A stretch of DNA of 15,180 bases from Bordetella parapertussis (GTDB lineage: Bacteria > Pseudomonadota > Gammaproteobacteria > Burkholderiales > Burkholderiaceae_C): assembly GCA_945888535.1 (NCBI GenBank), contig CAMDAN010000058.1:1-15180 (forward strand), written 5' to 3'. Made by a program: the position numbers and the translations under genes. Of the stretch, positions 5,929-13,027 are shown piece by piece; positions within the stretch are counted from its first letter, which is position 1, and the number at the start of each line of letters is the position of its first letter. Below the pieces are notes generated by a model. It worked only from the letters and a program-made list of their open reading frames with translations, searched no databases and was not told the DNA's origin.

Positions 5929-7596
5929 TCAGCTTAGCTTTTTCCGAAGCAACTCCCCCAGAATTCTGCGTTTGATGGATTGATTGGTGGCCACCCCGTC
6001 ATGCCACCACCAACCATCCGCCTTCATAGCTTGTGCAGCAGCTACAAACCGGTTGACCACTTCCTCAAAATCTTGGTCACTGTAATTAAGGCTGAAGATA
6101 ATGCGCCCCGTCCCAACCCAGCTCAAGGCCAAGCCCTCGAGACGCAAGTAGTGTTGAAAGAGCCAGTTATAACAAGCAGGTTGGGTGTAAAAAACTGTCC
6201 AGATCGACGACATATTTGCCACCTGAACAGGAATCTCGGCCGCATCCAAACGGGCATTCAACATTCCCGCCCTGGCGTTCCATGTGTCATCCAAGCTGGC
6301 GTATTGCGCTAAAACTTCTTCACGATCTAAATGCTTCAGAAAAACGTTCATTGCGCCCATGACATACGGATGAGAATTGAACGTTCCTCGGGCGAAACAA
6401 ATATCGGCAGGCGCGCCTTCACGAAAGCGCTGCATCCAAACCCGTTTGCCACACAAAACCCCAACTGGCAATCCGCCACCCAGCGTTTTTCCGTAGGTCA
6501 CCAGATCGGCCTGGACGCCAAAGTATTCTTGCGCCCCACCCTTGGCCAAACGGAATCCAACAAAAACTTCGTCAAAAATCAGAGCGATGCACTTTTGGTC
6601 ACAAATCTCGCGCAGCGTTTTGAGCCATGCGGTGTACGCGGGTTTATCGAAAGCCGCTTTGCGCGAGCTGTCGAGCAAGCCCGAGTCACTGGGCGCGGCG
6701 GCATTGGGGTGCAAGGCCTGCAAGGGATTAATCAAAATACAAGCGATGTCATTGCGGTTTCGCAATACCCGCAAAGTCCCCTCCCCCATTTCCGACAAGG
6801 TAAAGGTATCACGTGCTGCCATGGGGTTGCCAATCCCGGGTTGAACGTCACCCCACCAGCCATGGTAAGAGCCGCAGAACCGAACGATTTTGTTGCGGCC
6901 GCTGTGGTACCTGGCCAAGCGAACCGCCTGCATCACGGCTTCCGTTCCGGACATGTGAAAGGACACTTCTTCCAAGCCGGAAATACGCTTCAAACGCTCG
7001 ACATTGTCAAACATTACGGGGTGGTATGCGCCCAAGACTGGGCCCAAATCACGTGCCACATCGGCGCCTTGGTCCATACACGATTTGTAGAAATCGTTGC
7101 CCAGCAGATTGACTCCATACGAACCGGTCAAATCGTAAAAAATATTTCCGTCAAGATCGGTGACCGTGACACCATGGGTCGACTGCACAAAGGAAGCAAT
7201 TTTCAAACCCTTTGCGGCCAGCTTCTTGAATTGGAAAGGCACGCGGTATGCGCTGACAAACTGCAAATCCGACAGAGACTCCAAGACTTCACTGGTAGAG
7301 CGCAGGCTTTTTTCAAACCGCGTCTGGTACTGCGAGACCATGCGAGCGATCGCTTGCTCTCGCAATGTAACGATGTCTTGAGGGGCGTTGTCAACCCGAA
7401 GGGCTTGCGCTTCATCATAAGAATATGTCGGCAGCAAAGCCGCAATGCGACGGGCGGTGCGCGGGTGGCCGGCCAAAGAGCGGTGTTTGGCCAAGGAAAG
7501 CTCGGCTCTCGCCTTGGCTTTGTTCAAGGCCCACAAACCGGCTCCACCGCCAACGCCGTATAAAGCCAAAGCACTGAGTGTCATTGTTTCGTTCAC
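5929..7596 (-). CDS. Membrane-anchored class III PLP aminotransferase (GSAM-like)
   Basis: A fold-type I, class III aminotransferase of 555 residues, related to glutamate-1-semialdehyde aminomutase but about 130 residues longer at the N-terminus. Cofactor features: SGTEAVMQAVRLAR (216-229), SYHGWWGD (243-250), FDEVFVGFRL (341-350, with D342 facing the PLP ring nitrogen) and the Schiff-base lysine K370 in TYGKTLGGGLPVG. A glycine-rich hydrophobic segment (about 6-24) followed by a basic, helical stretch looks like a membrane anchor. The start is a GTG at 7596, with an in-frame ATG four codons later. It is divergent from a PSD-family gene with a gap of about 40 bp, suggesting shared regulation and linked function. 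The substrate is unknown; a membrane-associated amino group transfer to a lipid precursor is only a guess. It is unlikely to be the haem-pathway HemL because of its length and context. Confidence 0.8.
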   Translation of the reverse strand: MNETMTLSALALYGVGGGAGLWALNKAKARAELSLAKHRSLAGHPRTARRIAALLPTYSYDEAQALRVDNAPQDIVTLREQAIARMVSQYQTRFEKSLRSTSEVLESLSDLQFVSAYRVPFQFKKLAAKGLKIASFVQSTHGVTVTDLDGNIFYDLTGSYGVNLLGNDFYKSCMDQGADVARDLGPVLGAYHPVMFDNVERLKRISGLEEVSFHMSGTEAVMQAVRLARYHSGRNKIVRFCGSYHGWWGDVQPGIGNPMAARDTFTLSEMGEGTLRVLRNRNDIACILINPLQALHPNAAAPSDSGLLDSSRKAAFDKPAYTAWLKTLREICDQKCIALIFDEVFVGFRLAKGGAQEYFGVQADLVTYGKTLGGGLPVGVLCGKRVWMQRFREGAPADICFARGTFNSHPYVMGAMNVFLKHLDREEVLAQYASLDDTWNARAGMLNARLDAAEIPVQVANMSSIWTVFYTQPACYNWLFQHYLRLEGLALSWVGTGRIIFSLNYSDQDFEEVVNRFVAAAQAMKADGWWWHDGVATNQSIKRRILGELLRKKLS

Positions 7597-7625
7597 AGTA
7601 ATAAACTTTCAAAAATCAATCAATT

Positions 7626-7630
7626 AAGGA
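7626..7630 (+). promoter_or_regulatory. Ribosome site favouring the PSD start at 7640
   Basis: AAGGA ends immediately before ATG 7631, which leaves no spacer, but lies 9 nt before ATG 7640. The second ATG is therefore the likelier start. Confidence 0.6.
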
Positions 7631-7639
7631 ATGGGTGAA

Positions 7640-8521
7640 ATGGGAATTCGAAAAAAACTGCATGCGGTATTGGGTCAAGAAGATCTTAATTTTTTGCTGA
7701 CGAACCGTATTCCGCGCCAATTGCTGACGCGGTTCATGGGTTGGTTTAGCAAAATTGAAATTCCGTGGGTTCGCGATGGCTCGATTGCAGCTTGGAAATA
7801 TTTTTCTGATTTGGATCTCAGCGAAGCCAAAAAAGACCGCTTTAGCAGCATGCACGACTGCTTTACCCGGGAACTCAAGCCCGGCTTGCGCCCCGTCGCT
7901 TTGGATCCCAGCACCATGGCCAGTCCAGTTGACGCCATTGTCGGCGCCCACGGCCCGATTGAAGGCACCGCGGTATTTCAAGTCAAAGGCTTTCCGTACC
8001 GATTGGAAGAATTGTTGGGAAGCGAAGAATCGCTGGAAGCGTGGCGCGATGGCTACTTTGTTACCTTGCGATTGACCTCGAGTATGTACCACCGCTTTCA
8101 CTCGCCTTTTGATTGCACAGTAGAGAAAGTGCGCTATTTTTCGGGCGACACCTGGAACGTGAATCCCATTGCGCTCAAGCGGGTCGAAAAATTGTTTTGT
8201 AAAAACGAACGCGCCATGATTCGAACCCGGGTGACGACTCCTGGACCGTGCGCTAACCAAGTGATCGCCTTGGTTCCGGTGGCAGCTGTTTTGGTGGCAA
8301 GTATTCGACTGCATTTTTTGGATGTTTTGTTTCACTTGAAATACCGTGGCCCCGAGGTGGTGGAATGCAACGCCGCTTTCGCAAAAGGCGAAGAAATGGG
8401 TTGGTTCCAGCACGGCTCTACCGTGATCGTATTGGCCGGCAAAGGATTCTCCTTGGATACCGGGTTGCAAACAAATAGCCGCATCTGCATGGGCGAGGCC
8501 CTTATGCGCTGGCAGACGTAA
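7640..8521 (+). CDS. psd: Phosphatidylserine decarboxylase family protein
   Basis: Pyruvoyl-dependent decarboxylase converting phosphatidylserine to phosphatidylethanolamine at the inner membrane; 293 residues, usual length. Seen: SPVDA (95-99, with the triad Asp D98), MYHRFHSPFD (149-158, with H151 and H154 matching the paired histidines of the E. coli enzyme), WNVNPIAL (172-179), FCKNER (186-191) and the self-cleavage site HGST (258-261, serine 260). The usual motif is LGST, so His replaces Leu one residue before the conserved Gly. The catalytic set is otherwise intact. No pssA or ilvC is adjacent, so this may be an accessory paralogue rather than the housekeeping psd. Its tail overlaps the convergent glycosyltransferase by 20 bp, and it is divergent from the aminotransferase. 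An altered head-group specificity is possible. Confidence 0.85.
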   Translation: MGIRKKLHAVLGQEDLNFLLTNRIPRQLLTRFMGWFSKIEIPWVRDGSIAAWKYFSDLDLSEAKKDRFSSMHDCFTRELKPGLRPVALDPSTMASPVDAIVGAHGPIEGTAVFQVKGFPYRLEELLGSEESLEAWRDGYFVTLRLTSSMYHRFHSPFDCTVEKVRYFSGDTWNVNPIALKRVEKLFCKNERAMIRTRVTTPGPCANQVIALVPVAAVLVASIRLHFLDVLFHLKYRGPEVVECNAAFAKGEEMGWFQHGSTVIVLAGKGFSLDTGLQTNSRICMGEALMRWQT

Positions 8522-9701
8522 TGGGTTGAGGCCGTGGCAGCGCACTTGCGGTAAATAAACCCACCCCTTGCCGGTCAATAACCGAGCGCAAAGTAGCAAT
8601 AAAGGCATCGTGGATTTTTTCCCAATCCATATCGGCCACACTGCGGGGCGCAGCGTTACGCATGCGAGCGCGGTCGGCGCTTTGCTTGGCCATGGCAACG
8701 GTTGCGCTAATGAAATTCAAATCTTGGTCCATGGCAACCAAAGAGCCATCAATGCCGTTGGTGATCAATTCTTTAGCAGAGGCGGTGTCATAGGCTACCA
8801 CCGCCAAGCCGCTAGCAAGCGCTTCTGGAACCACATTGCCAAAGGTCTCAGTCACACTGGGAAAAGGAAAAATATCGGCTGAGGCGTAGTGGGCGGCGAG
8901 ATCTGCGCCCTTTTGAACACCCGCGAAGATCGCCTGAGGGCAAGACTCTTCCAGTTGTTTTCGCAGAGGTCCGTCGCCTACAAACACCAGCTTTGCTGTG
9001 GGGTTCTCAACCAAACAGGCACGGTAAGCCGAAATAAGCAGCCCGATATTTTTTTCTTTAGCTAAACGCCCAACGTGAAGAAACACCAGCGTATCGTCGG
9101 TAACTCTCCACTGCGCTCGCAAGGTAGCGCTGCGATTGGCTGGGCTAAATTGTTTGAGTTCGACGCCGCGCGAAAGTAAAGTCACATTTTGGTAACCGCG
9201 CGAGCGCAGGTCATTGGCAAGCGCGTAGGTGGGCACCATCGTTGCCATCGTTTGGTTATGCAATTTGCGAAGGTAGCCTTCAATCGAACGCTTGATCAAA
9301 CCCATCCCATAGTGTTGTGAGTAACTATGAAAGTTGGTGTGAAACGAACTTGTCACAGGAATTTTGAGTTTGCGTGCAGCGGCAACGGCAGACCATCCCA
9401 AGGGCCCTTCGGTCGCAACGTGAACCACGTCGGGTCGATTTTCAGCCCAGAGCTTGATCATGCGGCTTTTAGCAGGCAAACCAAAACGCAGATCACCGTA
9501 GGCCGGCAAGGGCATGCCTTTTGCAAACACCTGCTCCAGCCCATCGCGACTGGACACATTTTCTTGGGGTTGGCGCGGGCGCACGAGTTGAACTGCATGG
9601 CCTTTCGACAAAAGGCCTTCTACGATTTTTCCTAAGGTCATGGCCACACCATTGACCTCTGGGGGGTAGGTTTCAGTGACAACAGCAACGCGCAAGTTCA
9701 T
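8502..9701 (-). CDS. GT4 glycosyltransferase, probable lipid glycosyltransferase
   Basis: A 399-residue GT-B fold transferase. The N-terminal domain has RVAVVTETYPPEVNGV (4-19), VATEGPLGW (95-103) and FHTNFHSYSQHYG (120-132). The C-terminal nucleotide-sugar domain has HVGRLAKEKN (209-218), VGDGPLR (241-247) and the EX7E acid pair E285/E293 in ETFGNVVPEALASG. The pattern is that of MgtA/SqdX-like enzymes that glycosylate diacylglycerol lipids, and it shares the ATEGPLGW block with the transferase at the left edge. I chose ATG 9701 because the family begins there. A GTG at 9749 would add 16 unrelated residues and coincides with the predicted transcript start. It lies downstream of lplT but has its own predicted double Pho box. 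It could elongate a first sugar laid down by the Agt-like enzyme (inference), or act in polysaccharide synthesis. Confidence 0.8.
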   Translation of the reverse strand: MNLRVAVVTETYPPEVNGVAMTLGKIVEGLLSKGHAVQLVRPRQPQENVSSRDGLEQVFAKGMPLPAYGDLRFGLPAKSRMIKLWAENRPDVVHVATEGPLGWSAVAAARKLKIPVTSSFHTNFHSYSQHYGMGLIKRSIEGYLRKLHNQTMATMVPTYALANDLRSRGYQNVTLLSRGVELKQFSPANRSATLRAQWRVTDDTLVFLHVGRLAKEKNIGLLISAYRACLVENPTAKLVFVGDGPLRKQLEESCPQAIFAGVQKGADLAAHYASADIFPFPSVTETFGNVVPEALASGLAVVAYDTASAKELITNGIDGSLVAMDQDLNFISATVAMAKQSADRARMRNAAPRSVADMDWEKIHDAFIATLRSVIDRQGVGLFTASALPRPQPITSASA

Positions 9702-9755
9702 AGGCACCGCAGTCAACGACTCAAAGAGGATTTCGTCAGTATTTTTCACATGTCT

Positions 9756-9809
9756 AAGATAGATAAGAATGATGTTCTTTTGATGACTTTTTTGTGAATA
9801 TTTAGTGAC
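9756..9809 (-). promoter_or_regulatory. Double Pho-box-like promoter of the second glycosyltransferase
   Basis: On the minus strand four half-sites follow at exact 11-bp steps: GTCAC (9809-9805), TTCAC (9798-9794), GTCAT (9787-9783) and a degenerate AACAT (9776-9772). Ten bp after the last comes TATCTT (9761-9756), a plausible -10. The array begins at the lplT stop codon. The predicted transcript start falls near 9750, which argues for translation from ATG 9701. Tandem 11-bp repeats are the hallmark of multi-site PhoB promoters. Confidence 0.65.
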
Positions 9810-11051
9810 TTAGCCTATCGATGTGCGCAAAATTTGGCGATGACGCCACCCAATCATTAGCATGGCGAAACTCACTAACACACCAAAGCCAAAAATCAAC
9901 ACCCCGAGAGGTAAGTCCAAAGCGGTCACGAGCGAATACAGACACAAAACTGCGAGCATCCCGGCGTTTTCATTAAAGCCTTGAACGGCGATAGAACGAC
10001 CGGCTGTCAGCAACGTAGCGCCTCGGTGCTGTAACAGCGCATTCATGGGAACCACAAAAAAACCGGCCATGGCACCCACAACAACCAGCAAGCACACCGC
10101 CTGCACTACCGAACTCACCAACAGCAACAATGGAATCGACAGCCCCAACAGAACACCTAGCGGCAATAACTGTGGAGTGCGCTCTAGGGACACCATACGG
10201 CTCGCAAGCGCCGCGCCGGCAATCACGCCGATGGCTGTGACCCCTTGAAGATAGGCCGCTTGGTTCAAAGGCAAATGCAATGTCTCTTGGGCCCAGCGCA
10301 ACACAATCAGCTGCAGGGTGGCGCCCACGCCCCACAGCAAAGTCGTGACTGACATGGATAAACCGCCTAAGGTATCGCGCCAAAGAACCGCATTTTCTTT
10401 AACAAAGCGCTGTACCAGCTCCCAAGGGTGAAAGGAGTGTTGCACGTAGCGAGCGCCGTTATCTAATATGCACAGGCTCAGAACAACAGCCGCCACGTTG
10501 AGTGCAATCAGCGCCAACATACTCAACACATAGGCGCTATCCGTCACCGGCAAAGCGGAGATCCAAGTCGGAGCGACCCAAGAGCTGACCCAAGGACTCA
10601 CCAAAGCCCCACCGACCACCGTACCCAAAATAACAGCGCACACAGTAGCGCCTTCAAAAAATCCGTTGGCCTTGACCAAATCCTTAGACGGCAGAAGTTC
10701 CGTGATCAGGCCGTACTTAGCCGGCGCATACCCCGCAGCGCCAAACCCTGCCAATGTAATGGCCCAAACCGGATCCAGCCCGAAAGCCATCAGCGCAATC
10801 GCAAGAATTTTGAGGAGGTTGGACACCACCATCACGCGCCCTTTAGGAAACGCATCGGCCAATGCGCCCACTACCGGCGCCAACACCACGTAAAAGAGTG
10901 TGAAGCCGACTTTTAAGATAGGAATCAACCACGCGCCAGCCTGAAGTTCCAGAACCCGGGCTATCGCAACAATCAAAAAAGCGTTATCAACCAGAGTAGA
11001 AATGAATTGCGCGATCAAAAGCGTGTAGAAGGTGCGCGGCAAGCCTTTCAT
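9810..11051 (-). CDS. lplT: Lysophospholipid transporter LplT (MFS)
   Basis: A 413-residue major facilitator with about twelve hydrophobic segments. It moves lysophospholipids (lyso-PE, lyso-PG) from the outer to the inner leaflet of the inner membrane, where acyltransferases rebuild them. Family features seen: the opening FYTLLIAQFISTLVDNAFLI (8-27), the cytoplasmic loop ALADAFPKGRVMV (63-75), GYAPAKYGLITELLP (about 106-120) and KANGFFEG (about 126-133). In enterobacteria LplT pairs with the acyltransferase/acyl-ACP synthetase Aas. No aas is present here; instead the gene follows a Cys-cluster membrane protein with a 1-nt gap, and a lipid glycosyltransferase lies downstream. Its last codon abuts the promoter of that transferase. 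Transcription probably starts upstream of the Cys-cluster gene from a predicted Pho-type promoter. Confidence 0.92.
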   Translation of the reverse strand: MKGLPRTFYTLLIAQFISTLVDNAFLIVAIARVLELQAGAWLIPILKVGFTLFYVVLAPVVGALADAFPKGRVMVVSNLLKILAIALMAFGLDPVWAITLAGFGAAGYAPAKYGLITELLPSKDLVKANGFFEGATVCAVILGTVVGGALVSPWVSSWVAPTWISALPVTDSAYVLSMLALIALNVAAVVLSLCILDNGARYVQHSFHPWELVQRFVKENAVLWRDTLGGLSMSVTTLLWGVGATLQLIVLRWAQETLHLPLNQAAYLQGVTAIGVIAGAALASRMVSLERTPQLLPLGVLLGLSIPLLLLVSSVVQAVCLLVVVGAMAGFFVVPMNALLQHRGATLLTAGRSIAVQGFNENAGMLAVLCLYSLVTALDLPLGVLIFGFGVLVSFAMLMIGWRHRQILRTSIG

Positions 11052-11052
11052 G

Positions 11053-11514
11053 TCAACTCACTGTCGGGGCTACCACGCGTGGACTGAACTTGACCACGGA
11101 ATAACTCGGACAGGCGTAGCGCTCTATGTCATGGGCATTGATAGGGAAAGAGCCGCAATTAGAAAAACGGCGCAAAGGGGAATGGTAAATTCCGCATTGA
11201 AAACGCGTGTCGCCCATGTCTTCCAAAAAAACGCAGCGCTTTTCCATGCAGCAGTTACCGCATTGCACGCAAGATCCCTCGATTGCTTCGGGTACTTGGT
11301 GGATTCTGCCGACCACGTCTTCAAAGTAATGAACCACCGGTCCTTCGCGCAAAGCACGAATGTGGATGGCCATTTTTTTAAGAAACGTTGGGTATTGCAA
11401 GAGGTACTTGCGGCGGAAAAAAACAACACTTGCTACAAAGGGCATGAGAGGCAGGAAAAGATAGGCTATCCCAATGACCCCAAACGCAAAAATTCTCGCA
11501 ATCAGATTTTGCAA
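11053..11514 (-). CDS. YkgJ-type cysteine-cluster membrane protein
   Basis: A 153-residue protein with an N-terminal hydrophobic segment (about 8-33) and a soluble part rich in spaced cysteines: CVQCGNCC (82-89), C94, C107, C120 and C135. This CxxCGxCC arrangement is that of the YkgJ/UPF0153 family, thought to bind zinc or an iron-sulfur cluster; its biochemical role is unknown to me. The start is a TTG at 11514, supported by AGGA 7 nt upstream and an in-frame stop five codons before it. It is followed after 1 nt by lplT, so the two form an operon. The membrane anchor is unusual compared with purely soluble YkgJ proteins and may place the cluster at the same membrane as LplT. Confidence 0.75.
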   Translation of the reverse strand: MQNLIARIFAFGVIGIAYLFLPLMPFVASVVFFRRKYLLQYPTFLKKMAIHIRALREGPVVHYFEDVVGRIHQVPEAIEGSCVQCGNCCMEKRCVFLEDMGDTRFQCGIYHSPLRRFSNCGSFPINAHDIERYACPSYSVVKFSPRVVAPTVS

Positions 11515-11610
11515 GTTTCTATCCTGTTAGTAGCCATCAGGCCCAAAGACAAAATAAAAACAACCCGAAGTGCAACAACATATATAGACCTTTAATGAAG
11601 AATTAAGTTT

Positions 11611-11642
11611 AGATTACGTCACATCCATGACATTTTGATGAC
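11611..11642 (-). promoter_or_regulatory. Pho-box-like promoter upstream of ykgJ-type/lplT
   Basis: The best match to the classical Pho box in the window: GAGTCAT and ATGTCAT separated by 4 bp (five and six of seven to CTGTCAT), with GTCAT cores at 11642-11638 and 11631-11627, 11 bp apart. Ten bp later lies TAATCT (11616-11611), a weak -10. The leader to TTG 11514 would be about 90 nt. The site lies just past the phnN stop. The core GTCATCAAAA is repeated in the promoter of the second glycosyltransferase. Confidence 0.6.
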
Positions 11643-11654
11643 TCTCAGGCCAAG

Positions 11655-12215
11655 CTAAAGCGGTAAGCCTGTGTGTAGAGAAAGCAGTTGTCGCAAGGCC
11701 AAGCCGCTGGCTTCTAGGGTGCCACCGTTCGAGAGACACAGGTCTTGCGGACCTAGCAAAACATTTTGCGGACGCAACAAGCGCTGCTCAATGTCTTTTT
11801 CGCTTTCTCGTCCCCGCGCTAGCAATCGTTGGCGAAGGACTTCAACCGGGGCCGTGATATGTAAAACGGTCAAGTCCGGCAAACGCTTTCGGGCTTCATC
11901 AAGGTAGCCCCGCGAACCGTTCACGATGACCCAGGCGCCATCGCCCTGGGGTGCCAACTCCGTGTGGCGAATACCGTAGTGCAATCCGTTGGCCACCCAA
12001 ACCAAAGCAAACGCCTTTTCTTCTTGGAGTTTGGCAAACTTAGCGACGTTGACCGCCTCGTGGTCTTCGTTGCTTTTGTCATGGTTGCGGGTGATCGTGC
12101 GTTGGGCGAAATGCAACGCTGGTCGATTTGCCATCGCGTCAACGTGTTGGCGCAGGCCGTTGAGCAAACTGTCTTTGCCAACGCCCGAGGGGCCAACGGT
12201 GTAAATCAAGCGCAT
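11655..12215 (-). CDS. phnN: Ribose 1,5-bisphosphate phosphokinase
   Basis: A small P-loop kinase of 186 residues (guanylate-kinase-like fold) that phosphorylates ribose 1,5-bisphosphate to PRPP, the last step of the C-P lyase pathway. The Walker A motif GPSGVGKDS is at 8-16. RTITR (39-43), the NGLHYGIRH block (75-83) and VIVNGSRGYLDEAR (95-108) follow the PhnN pattern, and LLARGRES lies in the lid region. The length is normal. The start overlaps the stop of the DUF1045 gene by 10 bp, so they form a minus-strand operon divergent from phnGHI. Confidence 0.93.
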   Translation of the reverse strand: MRLIYTVGPSGVGKDSLLNGLRQHVDAMANRPALHFAQRTITRNHDKSNEDHEAVNVAKFAKLQEEKAFALVWVANGLHYGIRHTELAPQGDGAWVIVNGSRGYLDEARKRLPDLTVLHITAPVEVLRQRLLARGRESEKDIEQRLLRPQNVLLGPQDLCLSNGGTLEASGLALRQLLSLHTGLPL

Positions 12216-12967
12216 GGGGTGGGCCTCAAATCAAAACGTTCCACCCAGCGAAAGTCGCCACCCTGCACGTCTTGCGCAAACCAAGTCACCGCATCGATAG
12301 CCACGCCGTGATCTAACAGCGGGGCAAACCAATCGTTTGCAGCAGCGAGCAAAGCGCTGCGTGTTGCGGCATCAACATCACGCAAAGACCCTGTGAGCGT
12401 CAGATGAAACTGAAATGCTTCCATCACGAAGGGGTAGCCCCACTGCTGCAACAGATTTTCCTGTTGCGTAGTCAGACCACCAGCACGGCGGCGCGTTAAT
12501 TCAGACTCCGAAAGGGACAACGCGCACGGGTGCAACACCTTGACGCAGCGTTCGGCCAAGGCGTTAATTGGCGCACTGCTCTGGCGCGGAACCAAGGCTA
12601 AAAAATCACCTACGTCAGCGAGCTGCAATTCCAGATGAAATGGCCCGCCGTTGATGGCGCTGGCCTGCGTAAAAGCCGCTTGTAGCTTTTCTAAGGAAGT
12701 ACCAAACCCCAACTCAAAGGGCGCTTTGAGCGTGGCGTGCCATCCATACAGTCTGGGCGATTGGGTGAGGCGATGAAACGACTCCGCGTCGATGGTGTCG
12801 ATGGTGTCGATGATGGGCTGAGTGAGAGTTTTACCCCTGAATGCGCATCTTCCAAGCCAGCGCGAACCCAAGTCCCACGCGAGCGAATCGCTCTTGGGCG
12901 CGAAGTAGGCAGCGTGGCGATACGGGCTGCTCGTAACGGTAGGTTGGGCTAGGGATGGTTCGGTCAT
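12206..12967 (-). CDS. DUF1045 2H-phosphoesterase associated with C-P lyase
   Basis: A 253-residue protein of the 2H phosphoesterase type with two HxT motifs, HATL (77-80, in RLYGWHATLKAPF) and HLTL (188-191, in FQFHLTLTGSL). The start region reads YRHAAYFAPKSDSLAWDLGSRWLG, typical of DUF1045 proteins, which recur in phosphonate C-P lyase loci. I chose ATG 12967 because the longer reading from TTG 13036 would cross the phnG start and adds residues outside the family. 2H enzymes cleave cyclic phosphodiesters, so opening the 5-phosphoribosyl 1,2-cyclic phosphate intermediate (the PhnP reaction) is a reasonable inference, as no phnP is visible. The segment IIDTIDTIDAE (52-62) comes from a short tandem DNA repeat. 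Confidence 0.85.
   Translation of the reverse strand: MTEPSLAQPTVTSSPYRHAAYFAPKSDSLAWDLGSRWLGRCAFRGKTLTQPIIDTIDTIDAESFHRLTQSPRLYGWHATLKAPFELGFGTSLEKLQAAFTQASAINGGPFHLELQLADVGDFLALVPRQSSAPINALAERCVKVLHPCALSLSESELTRRRAGGLTTQQENLLQQWGYPFVMEAFQFHLTLTGSLRDVDAATRSALLAAANDWFAPLLDHGVAIDAVTWFAQDVQGGDFRWVERFDLRPTPCA
12789..12815. repeat. Three tandem 9-bp units inside the DUF1045 gene
   Basis: TCGATGGTG occurs twice, followed by TCGATGATG, in frame, giving repeated Ile-Asp-Thr in the product. Because the unit is a multiple of three, slippage would keep the reading frame. Confidence 0.75.
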
Positions 12968-12970
12968 TGC

Positions 12971-13002
12971 GTCACAAAAAAGAAATATGCCAGTCGTAAA
13001 GT
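12971..13002 (+). promoter_or_regulatory. Weak Pho-box-like promoter candidate of phnGHI
   Basis: GTCAC (12971-12975) is followed 11 bp later by a poor second half-site GAAAT (12982-12986), and 10 bp further by TAAAGT (12997-13002), four of six to TATAAT. The geometry equals that of the other sites but the second half matches badly. The predicted leader to ATG 13028 is about 19 nt. Confidence 0.32.
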
Positions 13003-13027
13003 TCGCAATCTCAAAGATACCACCGCG

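Noticed and set aside
6331..7563. A 410-codon open frame on plus, opposite the aminotransferase
   Set aside because: It is fully antisense to a gene with complete PLP motifs, its translation shows no recognisable domain, and it has no supporting ribosome site.
7580..7612. Possible Pho box between the aminotransferase and PSD-like genes (GTCAT then TTCAC)
   Set aside because: The half-sites are 12 bp apart instead of 11, and no -10-like hexamer lies at the proper distance on either strand.
7616..8698. A 360-codon open frame on minus, opposite the PSD-like gene
   Set aside because: It is antisense to a gene with an intact catalytic set, resembles no family, and runs into the neighbouring glycosyltransferase.
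9702..9749. GTG start adding 16 residues to the second glycosyltransferase
   Set aside because: The extra residues lie outside the GT4 fold, no ribosome site is present, and the predicted transcript start falls at this codon.
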